A stretch of DNA of 6,405 nucleotides, from assembly GCA_964389025.1 (NCBI GenBank), contig CAYMCQ010000127.1, positions 1-6,405 of the forward strand, in the 5' to 3' direction. The number at the start of each line of letters is the position of its first letter. Position 1 is the first letter of the stretch. Both the position numbers and the translations under genes were made by a program. Positions 5,830-6,405 of the stretch are shown in pieces. The notes below the pieces were generated by a model. That model saw only the letters and a list, made by a program, of their open reading frames with translations, had not been told where the DNA came from and made no database searches. The stretch is from CAYMCQ01 sp964389025. Lineage in GTDB: Bacteria > Verrucomicrobiota > Verrucomicrobiia > Limisphaerales > CAYMCQ01.

Positions 5830-5956
5830 TAAATTTTGGTCGTGGGTCAGTTTGCATTTAACGGAGCGCGGAACATTGCTCCGCCAGTTGCTGGCTTTGG
5901 TTTCTTGCGGAGCAATGCTCCGCGCTCCGGCCAAACTGACCCGCTACCTAAATTTT
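5830..5956. mobile_element. MITE-like element with 17-bp terminal inverted repeats and 8-bp target duplication
   Basis: The octamer TAAATTTT occurs at 5830-5837 and 5949-5956 as a perfect direct repeat. Between the copies, the 111-bp element (5838-5948) starts GGTCGTGGGTCAGTTTG and ends with the complement of GGTAGCGGGTCAGTTTG (15 of 17 matching). Inside, a second inverted repeat of 22 bp (5863-5884 and 5907-5928) matches at 21 of 22 positions and flanks a 22-base loop. Its right arm contains the palindrome GCGGAGCAATGCTCCGC (5907-5923). It has no coding capacity. Terminal repeats plus target duplication are the definition of a non-autonomous transposable element; the family of its mobilising transposase is unknown. 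One caution is that TAAATTTT contains the palindrome AAATTT, so it could be part of the terminal repeat instead. Confidence 0.8.
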
Positions 5957-5982
5957 CCCGAATGAAAGGTGAGCTTGTCCAC

Positions 5983-6005
5983 CCTCCGCAGTTCTGCTAC
6001 GGAGG
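5983..6005. repeat. Short hairpin repeat, CCTCCG/CGGAGG
   Basis: CCTCCG at 5983-5988 pairs with CGGAGG at 6000-6005, with an inner AG/CT pair across one mismatch and a five-base loop. It lies 53 bases before the ATG at 6059, so it would be in the 5' leader if transcription starts upstream. It has no U-tract. It may be a dispersed intergenic repeat or an attenuator-like structure; only the stem itself is certain. Confidence 0.4.
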
Positions 6006-6058
6006 ACGGGCAGCGTCAGTCAAAGCACAATCAGATCGGCTCTAGGAAAACACTTGTG

Positions 6059-6190
6059 ATGAAAAACTTGCTTTCAGTTGGTTCAATTCTGTCCACGAGT
6101 TTGCTGCTAAACTTCGCGGTTCATGCTGCGGAACTCAAACCCGTCGTGGAAGTCGAGGATGACGTTTACAACTACACTAGTCGCTCCTGA
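6059..6190 (+). pseudogene. Truncated secreted protein: signal peptide plus 20 residues
   Basis: The ORF codes for 43 residues. A clear Sec signal peptide (MKNLLSVGSILSTSLLLNFA, cleavage expected after VHA at 23) is followed by AELKPVVEVEDDVYNYT and then SRS-stop. The start is ATG 6059 with AGGA at 6044-6047 about eleven bases upstream. Frames upstream of the ATG lack features, so the longer ORF from 5969 is rejected. The mature part resembles the first residues after the signal of larger secreted proteins I associate with this phylum (a PVVEVEDDVY-type opening); that link is from memory. The abrupt end at about 6178, together with the change to a differently composed sequence, suggests interruption by a repeat or rearrangement. 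A genuine 20-residue secreted peptide is the less likely alternative. Confidence 0.6.
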
Positions 6191-6405
6191 AAAACCCGGC
6201 AACGCCTTGACGGGGATGAGCGAGAAGGATGGACGGCTCGAAAGTATTCGACCGGAAAATTGAATGGTGCGAGCAAAAGCCGGTCGAAAAGAGCGATGCA
6301 AACCAAGCCTTCGGCGACGCACCAAATCTCCTTCCTGATGCCCGCGCTGGGCGAGCACCGGGATTGGCGCGTTTTTGCCGCAGTCGCCCAAGCGCTCATC
6401 CGCCG
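6178..6405. repeat. Candidate dispersed-repeat or decayed-ORF block at right edge
   Basis: From the break in the secreted-protein ORF to the window end there is no complete gene. One plus-strand frame (codon phase of the ATG at 6216) reads continuously apart from TGA at 6261-6263 and at 6336-6338. The peptides are MSEKDGRLESIRPEN, then one starting MVRAKAGRKERCKPSLRRR, then one starting CPRWASTGIGAFLPQSP. The basic, low-information composition is more like translated repeat DNA than a protein. Two minus-strand frames are also open across the block, as expected of GC-rich noncoding sequence. I believe similar peptides recur in databases as spurious predictions, but this is recollection only. 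Confidence 0.35.

Larger units (their letters stand above)
5704..6058. other. Divergent intergenic region hosting repeat elements
   Basis: This 355-bp gap separates the zinc-ribbon gene (leftward) from the truncated secreted protein (rightward), so promoters for both should lie here. It contains the MITE-like element at 5838-5948 and the hairpin at 5983-6005. The part from 5704 to 5829 shows nothing I can name, and I find no convincing -35/-10 pair. ORFs crossing it on either strand have no protein-like features. Confidence 0.6.

Noticed and set aside
5704..5934. 77-residue N-terminal extension of the zinc-ribbon protein
   Set aside because: It is encoded largely by the MITE and AT-rich intergenic DNA; ATG 5703 fits the membrane topology.

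Overview
The window looks like an accessory stretch of a Verrucomicrobiota-type chromosome (Pedosphaera/Limisphaerales-like; inferred from gene content only). The markers are two paralogous pseudopilin-like proteins with an FTLIELLVV signature and a C-terminal ADGS-RFL motif, a secreted iduronate-2-sulfatase-type sulfatase, a divergent aldo/keto reductase and several lineage-style small proteins. Start sites rarely show a good Shine-Dalgarno sequence.

Layout. The left edge (1-53, minus) holds the first 17 codons of an IS630-type transposase, so an insertion sequence enters the window here. Its presumed end merges into a 64-codon ORF of unknown nature. That ORF abuts the decapitated first pseudopilin (244-954, plus), a pseudogene with no start codon and an in-frame TAA. 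A small membrane-anchored protein of unknown function (1008-1490, minus) separates it from the intact second pseudopilin (1551-2366, plus). A structured inverted repeat fills the gap between that gene and the convergent aldo/keto reductase (2460-3641, minus). Upstream on the same strand lie the sulfatase (3838-5226) and a small two-helix zinc-ribbon membrane protein (5377-5703). The gap up to the next gene carries a 111-bp MITE-like element with an 8-bp direct repeat on both sides. The last gene (6059-6190, plus) is a secreted-protein start that stops soon after the signal peptide, where it runs into a block that looks like repeat or decayed sequence to the window end.

How the genes fit together. 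The sulfatase would be exported and would desulfate a sulfated glycan or similar ester, and the reductase may be co-transcribed with it (196-bp gap). This is a loose catabolic pairing, not a proven pathway. The pseudopilins are of a type that is very abundant in this phylum and usually of unknown role.

The main theme is repeat invasion rather than a new enzymatic system. Two neighbouring genes carry GC-rich palindromic segments in frame inside their coding sequences. There is also a MITE, a REP-like inverted repeat, an IS end and one or two broken genes. I do not see a CRISPR array, tRNA, rRNA, phage module or recognisable defence system.
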